The notes under the pieces: model-generated
Database searches by the model: none
What the model was told of the DNA's origin: nothing
Seen by the model: only the letters and a program-made list of their open reading frames with translations
Program-made: the position numbers and the translations under genes
Assembly: GCA_025667525.1 (NCBI GenBank)
Contig: CM046882.1
Coordinates: 499,252,292 to 499,316,291, forward strand
Source: Glebionis coronaria
Taxonomy: Eukaryota; Streptophyta; Magnoliopsida; Asterales; Asteraceae
DNA: 64,000 bases
Direction: 5' to 3'
In this document: piece after piece, positions 1-11,034 of the stretch
Layout of the letters: every line of letters starts with the position of its first letter
How positions within the stretch are numbered: position 1 is the first letter of the stretch

Positions 1-643
1 ATGATGCAGTAAAAATATACAATATGATATCGTATGATACAGTTATATCTTTTACTGCATTGTGATGCAGTTAACGTCTACCGCATTTCAGTAGAGTTTT
101 ACCAAATCATATAGATAAATTTTTAATAAAATGTTGTATTTTTTGTAATTTATCAAGTAATGCTATAAAATTTCAAATATTAATGCAGTAAAAATAAATA
201 CTCACGACAACTTCCACTCCATTCATATGCTATAACTTTTATTTTAACTTTACTGCATCTGATGTATTATAGCTAAACTATGATGTAGTAAAATATGCTC
301 AGTAATGCATTAAAAATATACATTATGATATCTTATGATACACTTAAATTTAACTTTACTGCATTTTAGTAGAATTTTATCAAATGATATAGAAAAACTG
401 TAATAAAATTTCAAATTTTAATACATTAAAAGTAATCCCTCATGACAACTGCCACTCAATACATATTCCATAACTTTTTTATATAACTAAAATATGCAAA
501 GTAATGCAGTAAAATATACACAGTAATGCAGTAAAAATATTCATTATGATATGGTAATTGGTAAAGAAAAACCTTCATGTTTACAAGTTATTGGAAGAAA
601 AAACAATTAGAAATTCAATTCAAAAGATTTAAAACTGAGATCT
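1..643. other. AT-rich flank with dispersed ATGCAGTAAAA motifs
   Basis: No ORF of note. This is the 3' flank of the minus-strand Ulp1-like gene that ends at 644. The stretch is rich in near-copies of ATGCAGTAAAA and its complement TTTACTGCAT (for example near 4, 53, 183, 250, 355, 503 and 524), often followed by TATAC and a GATAT block. The same short motif recurs in introns of both downstream gene copies. It may be a degenerate short repeat family or the end of a mobile element that lies outside the window on the left. Confidence 0.5.
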
Positions 644-1057
644 CTATTTATTAAGTTTCTCGACGGTAGTATTGAATTTCTTCCACAAGGCTTTATCATA
701 TCTGACATCATGCTCCTTTATAATCTTTGAAATTTTTGGCTTCTTCCTGAAGTATGCTTGTGCTTCTTTCAACAAACTTGCTTTTTTGACATTAATGTCC
801 ATCAGAAGGATTTTGGCCAAGTACTTGGCACGAAGCATCTTCAATTGTGCTTTCTGAATTGTTCCTTCTTTCTTCAAAGGTTGTAAAAAATTTCCTTTAC
901 CTAGATATGTTTCTAAATGCCTCATAACGAATACACCACAATCGACATTATTGGATTTTGTTTTCCAATCAAAATCAATAATGCTAGGCTCAGAAACTAG
1001 AAAGTCAGCGCATTTTAGATGATGTTGTGTCTCCAAGTAATTTATAAAAGAATCAAT
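644..1057 (-). CDS. Copy A last exon: Ulp1 catalytic-cysteine segment
   Basis: Encodes the end of the C48 fold. The motif NNVDCGVFVMRHLE carries the catalytic cysteine in the typical D-C-G-hydrophobic-F context. It is followed by a basic helical tail (AKYLAKILL) shared with copy B. By comparison with copy B the exon should start at 1057, but the two bases before it on the minus strand are AA where copy B has AG, so the canonical splice acceptor is gone. The open frame itself runs back to an ATG at 1105 by read-through of intron sequence. The protein stops at the TAA ending at 644. Confidence 0.7.
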   Translation of the reverse strand: MDSFINYLETQHHLKCADFLVSEPSIIDFDWKTKSNNVDCGVFVMRHLETYLGKGNFLQPLKKEGTIQKAQLKMLRAKYLAKILLMDINVKKASLLKEAQAYFRKKPKISKIIKEHDVRYDKALWKKFNTTVEKLNK

Positions 1058-1227
1058 TTGTGAAAATTTAAAATAAAATGTATGAGATACAGCATTGTAA
1101 TGCACTATTTTAAAAAAAATGAAGCAGTAAAATTATCAATATTATTCACAAGGTATAGGAAACAAAAAAGTTTGATGTTTAAAAATAGCACCATAATGCT
1201 TTAAGTATTAGATAAAAGTAGACTTAC

Positions 1228-1383
1228 CAGAGCATATGGGAAAGAACCATATATTGTTTCTATATCATCGATGCCATAATCTATGTTATCAATTATGTCT
1301 ATTTCAGCGGTCTTCATATTGAAACAGATTACATAGAAATGGTTTGATGAATCTTCCGATATCTTTATTGCAGGAAAGAATAC
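1228..1383 (-). CDS. Copy A exon: Ulp1 histidine/aspartate segment
   Basis: A short exon with no ATG. It is bounded by a TACAG acceptor (minus strand, just above 1383) and a GTAAGT donor (1222-1227). It reads through a segment containing NHFYVICFN, which supplies the catalytic histidine (codon 1339-1341), and IDIIDNIDYG, which supplies the aspartate region of the Ulp1 triad. Together with the cysteine exon the full triad is still encoded in copy A. The matching exon of copy B (10556-10709) aligns along its length. Confidence 0.65.
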
Positions 1384-1469
1384 CTGTAGATATTTTTGTT
1401 ATCATTAATCAACTTCATTCTATAGAACATCACAATTATATCATTTTATTCTCATAATTAATCTACTTA

Positions 1470-1880
1470 CCAAATGAACATCGTTAAAATTCTTCCGTTT
1501 TGCTTCAGTTAAAACCAAACGAATATTTTGATCAAAAACTTCCATTCTTTCTTCAATAGTCTTCCCCGAATCAACAGTGTAATTAGACTGTTTTTAGTAA
1601 ATGCAAAACGTTATGTATATCATAATGTAAAACGTTACGTATAAAAAAAATTATATAATTGAATTACTTACAAGCATTCCTGTATGACAATATACATTTC
1701 CATCGTCTGATAGCTTGTCTCTGTGTTGTTCCTCGTGATTTTGAACAATAGACCATAAGTCTAATATGAGTGAAGCAATTTCTATTTCAGGGTACAGGCT
1801 CAAGAAAAAAACACCTTCAACTCCAACTCTTTTATTCATCTTGAAAATATTCTCACTGTACAATATTTCAGACAAGGTAA
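1470..1880 (-). CDS. Copy A exons upstream of the Ulp1 core
   Basis: Two exons. One near 1670-1880 reads EGVFFLSLYPEIEIASLILDLWS and matches copy B 11035-11215 (IECIWFLSLYPNILISSNILDLWS). The other, near 1480-1590, reads as a short charged helix containing ERMEVFDQN, matching FDDNFESVL in copy B. These blocks correspond to the start of the Ulp1 domain, where substrate-binding helices usually lie. They are too short to assign function alone; conservation between copies is what supports them as exons. Confidence 0.55.
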
Positions 1881-2520
1881 TATATATAATGCTGTGATAC
1901 CAAACCTACTGAATCAAACCTACGGAATCATCTAGAATCAGACAAATTAATCAGCGAATCTAGATGGTTTGTATGTTTAGTTTTTTTATTAATGCTCATA
2001 TGAGTGATTTATTTTAGTTATTGGTCAAAGTTTAGATATTGTTCAAATTTTGTTTTAAAATTGATTTTTTATGTTTGATAAACACTGCTATGTGTTAAAA
2101 ATGCAATATAATGCTCTAGATTTACACTTAAGTTCATATTTAAGATTAAATAAATAACTAACTGGTCTTAAGTTTTAATTAATGCTATGTGTTAAATATA
2201 AACTATAATTCTCTAGAATTAGAATTAAGTTCATATAATGCTATGTGTTAAGAATGCACTATAATGCTCTAGAATTAGATTTAAGTTTCATATTTTAAGT
2301 TCATATAAGGCTATATGTTAAAAATGCAATATAATGTTCTAAAATAAGACTTAAGTTCATATAATTCTATAGGTTAGCTGTTGATCAAAGTTTGTTTTAA
2401 AAGTGACTTTTTATGCTTCAAAAATAACTACTATGTGATATAATTTAAATATAATTGATGCAGTAAATATATAATATTGATGCTGTGAAACAAATATGTA
2501 TGTAATAATTAAGAACTTAC

Positions 2521-3244
2521 CCTTCAGGTGTCTTATTACCCCATATGTATTCAGCAATCTTCTTTCCATCTTCTGATAGTGGTTGGCCCAATATGATTTT
2601 CCGTTGATAATATGGAGACACTAAAGAAGGAGGCAGCTTTACTTGACGTTTATCGTTTTCCATATCAACTGGTGGAGCAATACAGCTAATTGGTGATGCA
2701 TGCATAATCATTTTTCTTGTTACAGGCTCAGGCTTATCTTTTTCTATCTTATTTCTTTCAGCAATTAACAGATCTCCTTCTTTGTTGCCTTTATCTTCAT
2801 AATTTGATTTTTCCTTCATGCGTTGCAACTTTCCGACATTCTTTTTCATTAATTTATCCCTTATATCATCAAAAGTTGTTTGGTTTCCTTCAGTTCGTAG
2901 TTGACCAGATATCGGAATCTCTTTATATTCTTCATGTTGTTCGGCAACAAACAATGGTGTTTTACCTTTAACCTCTCTTGCGTTGTTTTTCGGTAACCGC
3001 AATTTCATACTATGTAAACTTTTTATAATTCCCTTTTTCTGAATCTGTAGACATTTTGGTGGCTCGGCAATTAAGAAAATTTTTGACACACTCTCTTCTG
3101 ATTCAGCTAAGAAAGGTAGTTTCGAAACAGAGTAGTCAAAATACTCTTTGTTCACTTCTTCAATTGAAGGAAAATCGGTCATTAAACTCTTGATATTTTC
3201 CATTCCAATTGTAGGAAAGCCAGCTTCTTTGAGATTTTTAGAAC
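2521..3244 (-). CDS. Copy A linker exon, charged and low-complexity
   Basis: Encodes about 240 residues of hydrophilic sequence rich in K, E and S, ending in KKIAEYIWGNKTPEG. The ending matches copy B (VIEYVWSGSCPEG), which fixes the exon border: donor GTAAGT at 2515-2520, acceptor AG at 3245-3246. The middle part is poorly conserved between the copies, as expected for a disordered linker between the N-terminal domain and the protease. No known domain is visible. Confidence 0.6.
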
Positions 3245-3447
3245 CTGTTATTAAAAGAAGAAATTAAACAACAGTTTTTTTGGAAAAAAATAGAATAACT
3301 TGGTTTACTACAGCATAGTTACTTCTTACTGCATCATAGTGTTTTTTATCTAATCATGCATTATAGTTAAACAGTGCATTACTAGTTTTAAATCACTATG
3401 ATGCAGTGAAATTAATAATCAATATAAGAAACTGTTTGTTTTTCATT

Positions 3448-3680
3448 TACTTTCATATGCTCCCAGGTTTTCATCTGGTAATTCAACATCTTGCATTCCA
3501 CCTTCAGTGTCAAGTTCCATCTCTGCTTCTTCACTATCAACTTCCATCTCTTCTTCTTCACTTTCAAACAATAGCGTTTGTGATTGATTTTCAAGGAGTG
3601 AATTGTCATAAATGACAATAGATCTCTCGTTGACATCTTTATCGCACACTTCAGAACATATTTCAGCATTTAAACAATCT
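3448..3680 (-). CDS. Copy A acidic exon
   Basis: Encodes a very acidic stretch (runs such as ESEEEEMEVDSEEAEMELD). It sits between the linker exon at 2521-3244 and the helical exon at 3980-4553, and is the positional counterpart of the acidic region of copy B. Exon borders are uncertain. An acidic disordered linker is common in nuclear proteins and gives no function by itself. Confidence 0.4.
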
Positions 3681-3979
3681 GTTTTGACAGAAAATCAAAT
3701 TAAAAAAAGAAAATAGCTGATTTAATATATTCTTTATAATCTAGTTTGCACTCTTTAGTTAAGTAGTATATCATAGAATATAATTCTATTTAGTGTATAA
3801 ACATTATGATGCGATGAAATTGTTGCATAAAATGTAGTTATTACATATTACTTAAATATGTAACTAGATTAGAATATACTACAGACATTCAAGTTTTAAA
3901 GGTGTTCTAGTTATATTACAGACATTCAATATCCGAAACATACGATATAAGATAAAATATTAGTAGAAACCAGAGAAGT

Positions 3980-4553
3980 GTCATTGTTCATTTACTTTTA
4001 GAGGTTTTTCCTGCTTTAGTGGGCGATGCTTCTCCTGCTTTTCCTTTTGCTGTTTTTTAGGGGCAATAGGTGGTTTATTTTTTCCCCCTTTAGCAGGTGA
4101 TGCTGTTGCTGCTTTATCTTTGATTGTTGACCTTGTCCGCCTTTCATATTCTGGTGTTGAGTGTGGCGTAGAATTCCCTTCATCCGTTGCTACAGGCTCA
4201 ACATTACCAGATTCATTGGCGTCTATACCTTCATTCATTCCAACTTCCACATTCCCAACAGGCGCATTAATATTTGTCTCATCGGCGTCGTCACCTTCAT
4301 TCATACCTTCTTCTACAGATTCATTCAAACCAACTTCATCCAATACATTATCTCTATCTGCATCAGTCTTATCTTGATGATTCAAAGGATCATCATCGTT
4401 ATACATTCTCTTTAGGAATGTATTTCTTTTTTGAACAATCTCCTTGAAGTCATCGTCAACTGGGTATTCATTCAATGCTATTTTTAGCTTCTCGTCATGA
4501 TCTTCAAACATTTGAATAAGCTTTATGAGCTTATGATTCAAGAAAACCTTCAT
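3980..4553 (-). CDS. Copy A helical plus disordered exon
   Basis: Starts with a predicted helical block (HKLIKLIQMFEDHDEKLKIA followed by NEYP) that matches copy B (QQAIKLMEDSDRKLDLAFRY), then passes into acidic and then basic K/P-rich disordered sequence (repeats of VGMNEG and ending in KQEKPLK). The N-terminal 50 residues are the conserved part. The lysine-rich tail could act in nuclear localisation, but that is inference. Confidence 0.55.
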
Positions 4554-5231
4554 ATCCTGTGTGTTTTGAAAAAAAAAATTAGTAAAACATAACTTTGATG
4601 CATTAAACTTTTTAACATATTTTAAATTATATATGCTTGTATTATTTTGAGAAATATAATATAATATATAATTAAATAAAATATATATATAAGCTATGAT
4701 ATGTTGAAATTTTAATCTTTATTGCAGTAAGATATGCTATTTTTAGGATTACAAACATTTCAATAAGCTTTATGAGGTTATCATTTTAGAAATCCTTCAT
4801 ATCCTGTTTGTTTTTCAAAAAGAAAGATAAATTGTTAGCTAAAGATAACTTTGATGCATTAAACTTTTTCTGTTTTTTTAAAAAAAATATTTATATAGAT
4901 AAAAAATGAGTTTGATGCATTAAACTTTTTAACTTTTATTCAGTAAAAATATGATGATTTATTTTTTGCAAAATAGTCTATGTTAACTAAAATTTAACTT
5001 TGATTCATTAAAATTTCTAAACTAATGCATCAAGATATGGAACTTATATTTTAACTTAATAATACAAAAGCGACTTGATGATTACCTGACTAGTTTTTTC
5101 TTTGAACTGTTGTAGATTCTCTTCTCGGCTAGTACTTCCACCCTCTGTTAACACAATGATCATTCCTAATATTAGAAATCATCATATGATTCCATATATC
5201 TATATTTTTTTAATATAAGATTATAACTTAC

Positions 5232-5444
5232 CTGGTAGATTATTTTGTTCTTTCCTTTTCTTCAATTTGATCTTTGGTGGTTGAATATATTCAAATTCTT
5301 TGAATATAGGAAGTTTACCAAAGCCTCCACTCCTTATTTCTTGTGCTTCTCTTTTTTTAGCAAGTCTGTACTCCAACCTTTGAATACAGGTGATGTTCTT
5401 TCCACTTTTAGATCAGGCGAATCTGTTGAACTGCAGTATATAAG
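5232..5444 (-). CDS. Copy A conserved exon with GGFGKLPIF motif
   Basis: This exon has no ATG. It is supported by an AG acceptor (5445-5446), a GTAA donor (5228-5231) and strong similarity to copy B 13386-13596. Both read L-[IV]-Y-C-[SN]-S-T, then V-[FP]-x-[FA]-K-x-W, then K-x-R-E-x-x-E-[IL]-[RK]-x-GGFG-[KR]-L, and finish in a lysine-rich tail. The conservation across two diverged copies shows it was under protein-level constraint. I do not recognise it as a named domain. Confidence 0.6.
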
Positions 5445-5545
5445 CTAAAAAAAGAAAAAAATATATATTAGCATTATATTTCAAAATTTATTGCATCATA
5501 TTTAAGAAATAATACATTATTAGTTAATGCTGTAAAAAAACATAC

Positions 5546-6817
5546 CGCCAATACTACTGTGGAAGCAGCAAAGGTTTTTCCTGGTTCCTAATCCTGGATC
5601 TCTGATCGAATACAGTCAAAAATATACTCGCACCAATCAAATTGTTGAAATTCTTCCATTCGTTTTACCGATGGTATGACTTTGATTTGCAGTGCCATCT
5701 TTGTTCCCTTCAGCTAGACAAGAGAAGAAAATAACCAAAAAGCCGGCTTGGAAAGACCAATCTGTTTCGGTCAATCTAGCAACATGATCTTCAAGAAATG
5801 AAATATTTATCCTGTCTGCATCCTCTCCTGCAAAGGGTGTGGTTGCTCTCCAATCTGTAGTTGTCTTATCTTCAGACGTTGTGCTAGGTAGAGAGATAAC
5901 TTTCTTTTCACCCATCAGAACACCCAAAATGTCATAAATTAATTCCTTGGTTACTTTAATTCTTCTTTCATCCTCCATCTTTATAGTGTCCGTTTCAAGA
6001 TCATAGTTTTGTACAATCCAAAATGTCATCTTGGTTGGCACCGACATATACTCAAAATTATTGATGAAATGTCCCAAACCCATTTCTTCTATAACCTTAA
6101 GCTGTCTTGTTGTGCATGCTTTTAACAAAAGATTCAAATGACGCACTGCCATTCTTGGGACGATATTGGGAAATAATGCTTTGCCTTTTTTAGAAACTTT
6201 TTTTCAGCATCTTCTTTTCCATCCACATTCTGTACAACTTTCTTCGATTTAATCCTTCGAATTCTCATCATCTTACCTTTTTCAGCTACCTTCTCTACAA
6301 CTTCCTTCCCTATCACAGCAGTTGGAGCATCTGTCTTTGATGTCTCAACATTTTCTGATTGAAATTGTTCAGCATCGTCAAGTACCTCAGTTGAAACTGT
6401 AATATTTACTGCTTTGCCTTTTTTAGCAATTTCTTTTTCAGCAACTTCTTTTTCAGCTACCTTCTCTACCACTTTCTTCCCATTAATCCTCCGATTTTTC
6501 ATCATCTTACCTTTTTCAGCTACCTTCTCTACCTCTACCTTCTCTACCACAGCAGTTGGAGCATATGTCTTTGATGTATAAACATTGTCTGATTGAATTT
6601 GTTCAGCATCGACAAGTACCTCAGTTGAATCTGGAATATCAACTGTTGCAACCTTTTTCTTTTTTTTTGTTTTGGCTTCTTCCTTCATCAGTTGGGATGT
6701 CATCAGCAACTGCTCTTTTACCAGTAACTTTGTTTTTAGCACATATTTTTTTTCGTTTGGAAGATACTTCATTTGTATTAAATCCCTCTGGTTCTGAGAG
6801 TCTTTCATTGCTTTTAC
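5546..6817 (-). pseudogene. Copy A large exon: KKxAEK repeats plus conserved N-terminal domain
   Basis: The upstream half (6205-6817) encodes imperfect internal repeats (motifs VEKVAEK, EVLxDAEQxQS, TSKTxAPTAV). The downstream half (5700-6150) encodes a conserved domain with EEMGLGHFINNF, TKELIYDILGVLMG and FLVIFFSCLAEGNKDGT, each aligned with copy B. Such a domain precedes Ulp1 in many plant transposon-associated proteins. The two halves are in different frames, with the change in the A-run at 6198-6204. A second change near 5690 and an in-frame TAG at 5588-5590 follow. A possible third lies in the A-run near 6660-6668. The donor is GTATG at 5541-5545. Confidence 0.6.
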
Positions 6818-6894
6818 CTGTAAATAATTAACAATGTTATCCAACTTTTAAGAATTTAATGAATCATTACACGTCCATTTCATATATTGATACA

Positions 6895-8985
6895 GTAAAA
6901 TATTAATACATCCCAGTGATTTTCAAACATTAAAAGTCACATTTAATCAAATATTGGACAACAACCAACCTTAATAATGCATACAAACGTAACTCGGAAT
7001 ATAGAGCATTAGAGTTCAAATTTTAACACATGACACTGATTTTTAAGCATATAAACAATCATTTAATCAAAATTTGAACAATATCTATCCTAAATCATTC
7101 ATATACAACATTAGAGTACAAATTTTAACACATCGCAGTGATTTTCAAGCATGATAACTCACATTTAATCATACTTTAGACAATGGCTAACATAAACCAT
7201 TCAAATGAACCTAAATCACATTCTAGAGCATTAGAGTATAATTTTAATCACATCAAACTGATTTTCAAGCATATATACAATCATTTTATCAATATTTATG
7301 AACAATTTGTAACCTTATTCATTCATATGTACCTAACTCGGATTTTAGAGCATTAGAGTGCAAATTTTAACACATCAGAGTGATTTTCAAGTATGAAATC
7401 TCACATTTAATCATACTTTAGAGAATGGCTAACTTAAATCATTCATATGAATCTAACTAGCATTTTAGAGCATTAGAGTTCAAATTTTAACACATTATAG
7501 TGTTTTTCAAGCATGATAACTCACATTTAATCATAATTTAGGCAACAGCTAACCTAAATCATTCATATCATCATAACTTAGCTTTTAGAGCATTAGATTG
7601 CAAATTTTAACACATCACAGTGATTTTCAAGTATGAAATCTCACATTTAATCATACTTTAGACAACGGCTAACTTAAGTCATTCATATGAATCTAACTAG
7701 CATTTTTAGAGCATTAGAGTTCAAATTTTAACACATTATAGTGTTTTTCAAGCATGAAAACTCACATTTAATCATAATTTAGGCAACAGCTAACCTAAAT
7801 CATTCATATCATCATAACTTGGCTTTTAGAGCATTAGATTGCAAATTTTAACACATCACAGTGATTTTCAAGTATGAAATCTCACATTTAATCATACTTT
7901 ATACAACGGCTAACTTAAGTCATTCATATGAATCTAAGTAGCATTTTAGAGCATTAGAGTTCAAATTTTAACACATTATAGTGTTTTTCAAGCATGATAA
8001 CTCACATTTAATCATACTTTAGACAATGGCTAACATAAACCATTCAAATAAACCTAAATCACATTCTAGAGCATTAGAGTATAATTTTAATCACATCAAA
8101 CTGATTTTCAAGCATATGAACAATCATTTTATCAATATTTATGAACAATTTGTAACCTAATTCATTCATATGTACCTAACTCGGATTTTAGAACATTATA
8201 GTACAAATTTTAACACATTGTAGTGATTTTCAAGCATGAAAACTCACATTTAATCATAATTTAGGCAACAACTAACCTAAATCATTCATATCAACATAAC
8301 TTGGATTTTACAGCATTAGAGTGCAAGTTTTAACACATCATATTGATTTTCAAGTATGAAATCTCACATTTAATCATACTTTAGACAACGGCTAACTTAA
8401 ATCATTCATATGAATCTAACTAGCATTTTAGAGCATTAGACTTCAAATTTTAACACATTATAGTGTTTTTCAAGCATGATAACTAACATTATTCATACTT
8501 TAGACAATGGCTAACATAAACCATTCAAATGAACCTAAATCACATTCTAGAGCATTAGAGTATAATTTTAATCACATCAAACTGATTTTCAAGCATATAA
8601 ACAATCATTTATACAAAATATTTACAATATGTAACCTAATTCATTCATATGAATCTAACTAGCATTTTAGAGCATTATAGTTCAAATTTTAACATATTAT
8701 AGTGTTTTTCAAGCATGAAAACTCACATTTAATCATACTTTAAACAATGGTTAACATAAACCATTCATATGAACATAAATCACATTCTAGAGCATTAGAG
8801 TATAAATTTAATCACATCAAACTGATTTTAAAGCATATAAACAATCATTTATACAAAATATTTACAATGTGTAACCTAATTCATTAATATCAACCTAACT
8901 CGGATTTTAGAGCATTATAGTACGAATTTTAACAAATTTCAGTTATTTTCAAGCATGAAAACTCAAATTTAACACATTTCATTGA
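6895..8985. repeat. 120-bp tandem repeat array, about 17 units, in an intron of copy A
   Basis: A head-to-tail array with a unit close to 120 bp, marked by recurring blocks: CATTCATATGAACCTAACTC, TTTTAGAGCATTAGAGT, CAAATTTTAACACAT, TTTTCAAGCATGAAAACTC and CATTTAATCATACTTTAGAC. Variants alternate in a regular way (for example the TTATAGTGTTTTTCAAGC type and the TCACAGTGATTTTCAAG type around 7441-7960), giving higher-order units near 241 bp. A third variant with AACCATTCAAATGAACC recurs near 7190, 8035, 8515 and 8755. The array lies entirely between the exons at 9013-9108 and 5546-6817. Confidence 0.9.
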
Positions 8986-9012
8986 AATAAAGATGTAGAA
9001 TAATTCACTTAC

Positions 9013-9251
9013 TGCTTGATATAGTTATAGATTTTTCCGGCGACTTTTTTTTACCGTTTCCATAATCTACTCTTTGTTTTATCATCAGCCTAACACTTTT
9101 CCTATTTTCTAGATAGATGAAATGATAGTTGGAATCAGATTGTTATAAACATAAATAATATCGAAAATAAATAAATAGAGGTATTAATTTGCTTACGAGG
9201 AGGAGTAAAGGATTTCAGATTGTTATTCACCATCTTTTTAGATTGATGCAT
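9013..9251 (-). CDS. Copy A first two coding exons
   Basis: Exon 1 is 9197-9251, starting MHQSKKMVNNN, with donor GTAAGC (9191-9196). Exon 2 is 9013-9108, a basic stretch containing RKSVRLMIKQR, with acceptor AG at 9109-9110 and donor GTAAGT at 9007-9012. Both end in phase 1 and only one frame of exon 2 is open across its length, which fits the join. The ATG at 9251 is the first in frame; a second at 9233 is possible. The positively charged start would suit nuclear entry, but this is inference. No counterpart was found for copy B. Confidence 0.5.
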
Positions 9252-9941
9252 TTCAAATTTTATGCATCGATCTGGTTTTGATCTTGTTTTGATCTACTGT
9301 GTGTAAACTTGGGGAGAGAGAAATATTGGAGATATTTTTAGTAAGTGATGAATTTAAGAGATACGTGGCTGTTTATTCACCATAAATGAGACGCTCTCGG
9401 TTGGTTATTTACTAGTTTGCCCCTAAAGTTTGTAATATATACCAAATCAATATACAATTTTAATAGATTTTTCCAAATCAATATTTAATTTTAACAGATT
9501 AATACGTAGGTAGTCGTTTATTCATCATAAATGAGACATTCTAGAAAGGTTATAACTAATATTTTACCAAATCAATATACAACTTTATCATATTTTACCA
9601 AATCAATATACAACTTTATCATACTTTAGCAAATCAATATATAAATTTATCATATTTTATCAAATCAATATACCATTTTAACAGATTTCTTTAAAAAAAT
9701 ATTAAATATAAAGGTATAATGCTTAAAAATCTTCTTATTTCCATTAGAAGTTTACCAAATCATAAAGGTAATTACTGCATTACAGGAGAGGATAACCAAA
9801 ATAATATTAGGTAAATAGAGTGGCATTTACAATGTACTTAGGCCAAGCTGAAATAAAATTACAACAGAAACAAACTTTATGTTTTGGGTAAACTTTACAT
9901 AAAAAAATTCTTCAAAAGTTTATACATAATTTCATTAAACT
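9252..9941. repeat. Spacer between copies A and B with ~31-bp imperfect repeats
   Basis: An intergenic spacer holding the upstream region of copy A and the 3' flank of copy B. From about 9428 to 9690 it contains seven or so degenerate units of a block like TTACCAAATCAATATACAA followed by a TTTATCATA or TTTTAACAG segment. Another block, TTTATTCACCATAAATGAGA, occurs near 9371 and, in altered form, near 9509. I see no convincing TATA box or ORF. Confidence 0.6.
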
Positions 9942-10357
9942 TCATCCAAAGACTTCCTTCTTTATTCTTGCTTCAAACTTTCTCATGAGCCCAATATTAA
10001 CTTTCACATTGAAACCACTTATAATCTTTTGTTTCTTTTGTTGCTTCTTCCAATGTTGGCCCACCGCTTTGAGTAACTCATTTCTCCAAAGGTTACAAGG
10101 CAACAGCAGAATCTTTGCTAAGTACTTTGCTCTGAGAGTGTGAATAGTTGATTTTTGATATCTATTTTCATCTGACATTGTCATCAACCATATTTCTTTA
10201 CCGACGTACATCTCCATATGCCTCATAGCAAATAGACCACAGTCGACAGCATTTTTTTTGTCCTCCAAGTCATCTTCAAGACTCTTGGGACGGCCTTCAT
10301 GAATGCAACATGTTTTGGATGATTTACACTTTCTAGGTAAGCAATGAATAATTTGAT
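9942..10357 (-). CDS. Copy B last exon: Ulp1 catalytic-cysteine segment
   Basis: Contains AVDCGLFAMRHMEMY, the same catalytic-cysteine motif as copy A, followed by LRAKYLAKILLLP and a basic tail. The acceptor is intact (CCACAG, AG at 10358-10359). Part of the exon is read in a different frame from the upstream IKLFIAYLES segment, which suggests a further small indel near 10260. Confidence 0.6.
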
Positions 10358-10555
10358 CTGTGGAAAAAATACAAGATTGCTGTTAATGCTGTAAAATAAT
10401 ATGTAATGCAATAAAAAAAAATTACCTGTTATATCTAAAAATAATAATTTATAACAAAATTTTGAAGGTTATAAAAAACTAATAATTTATAAAAAACTAG
10501 TATTTATTAATACATATCTATTTAGCCAAAATGAGATTCATAAATCAAAAAATTA

Positions 10556-10709
10556 CCGTTGTCATGGCATAAGGGCCATATCTGTCATCAAGATCCTCAG
10601 AATCATCATCAAGGTTGTCCATGATTTCTATTTCAGCAGATATCATATTGAAGCATAATAAGTAGTAATTGTTTACAACACCTATCATCTAAATGCAAGG
10701 AATCATAAC
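10556..10709 (-). pseudogene. Copy B Ulp1 histidine/aspartate exon with stop and H-to-N change
   Basis: Aligns with copy A 1228-1383, sharing CFNM and the AEI-[DE]-I-x-DN aspartate block. An in-frame TAG (10689-10691) replaces a lysine codon of copy A. The residue aligned with the catalytic histidine is asparagine (VNNYYLLCFN against SNHFYVICFN). Either change alone should abolish protease activity. Confidence 0.65.
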
Positions 10710-11034
10710 CTGTAGATAATTCAATAAAAAATTATTAACTAAAACATAGTAATGCTGTAAAAATTTAACTGTAATGCTGTAAATAATTTTTAAATAGTAT
10801 TAGTAATAGATGTTATTTATGACTTACCATACTAATGTTATCCAAATTTGTTTTCTTTGAATTCTGTAAAACAGATTCAAAGTTATCATCAAAAACTTTT
10901 CTTAGGTGTTCTTCATCCACTTTCTGTTCAACCAGAACGGGAGGCTGTATATAATCACAAAAAAAAATATAAAATATTTCAACCTATAGAAATTCAATTT
11001 TTTAAGTATATATATAGACAAAAAAACTCACCAG

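Larger units (their letters stand above)
644..9251 (-). pseudogene. Ulp1-like (C48) cysteine protease gene, copy A, probably broken
   Basis: Multi-exon minus-strand gene reconstructed by comparing it with copy B (9942-14635). Exons seen: 9197-9251 (ATG at 9251), 9013-9108, 5546-6817, 5232-5444, about 5087-5145, about 3980-4553, about 3448-3680, 2521-3244, about 1670-1880, about 1470-1590, 1228-1383, and a last exon ending at 644. Most introns have GT..AG ends. The order is basic N-terminus, repeated KKxAEK-type segment, conserved N-terminal domain, acidic linkers, Ulp1 domain. Ulp1-family proteases cleave SUMO-like conjugates; many plant members of this architecture are carried by transposable elements such as MULEs. 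Breaks: homopolymer frameshifts in the large exon, a further frame change near 5690, an in-frame TAG at 5588-5590, and loss of the AG acceptor before the last exon. The large first introns hold a 120-bp satellite. Function as a working gene is doubtful; family assignment is fairly sure. Confidence 0.7.

Noticed and set aside
6895..8985. CRISPR-like repeat array
   Set aside because: Units are contiguous 120-bp tandem repeats without unique spacers, in a plant intron.
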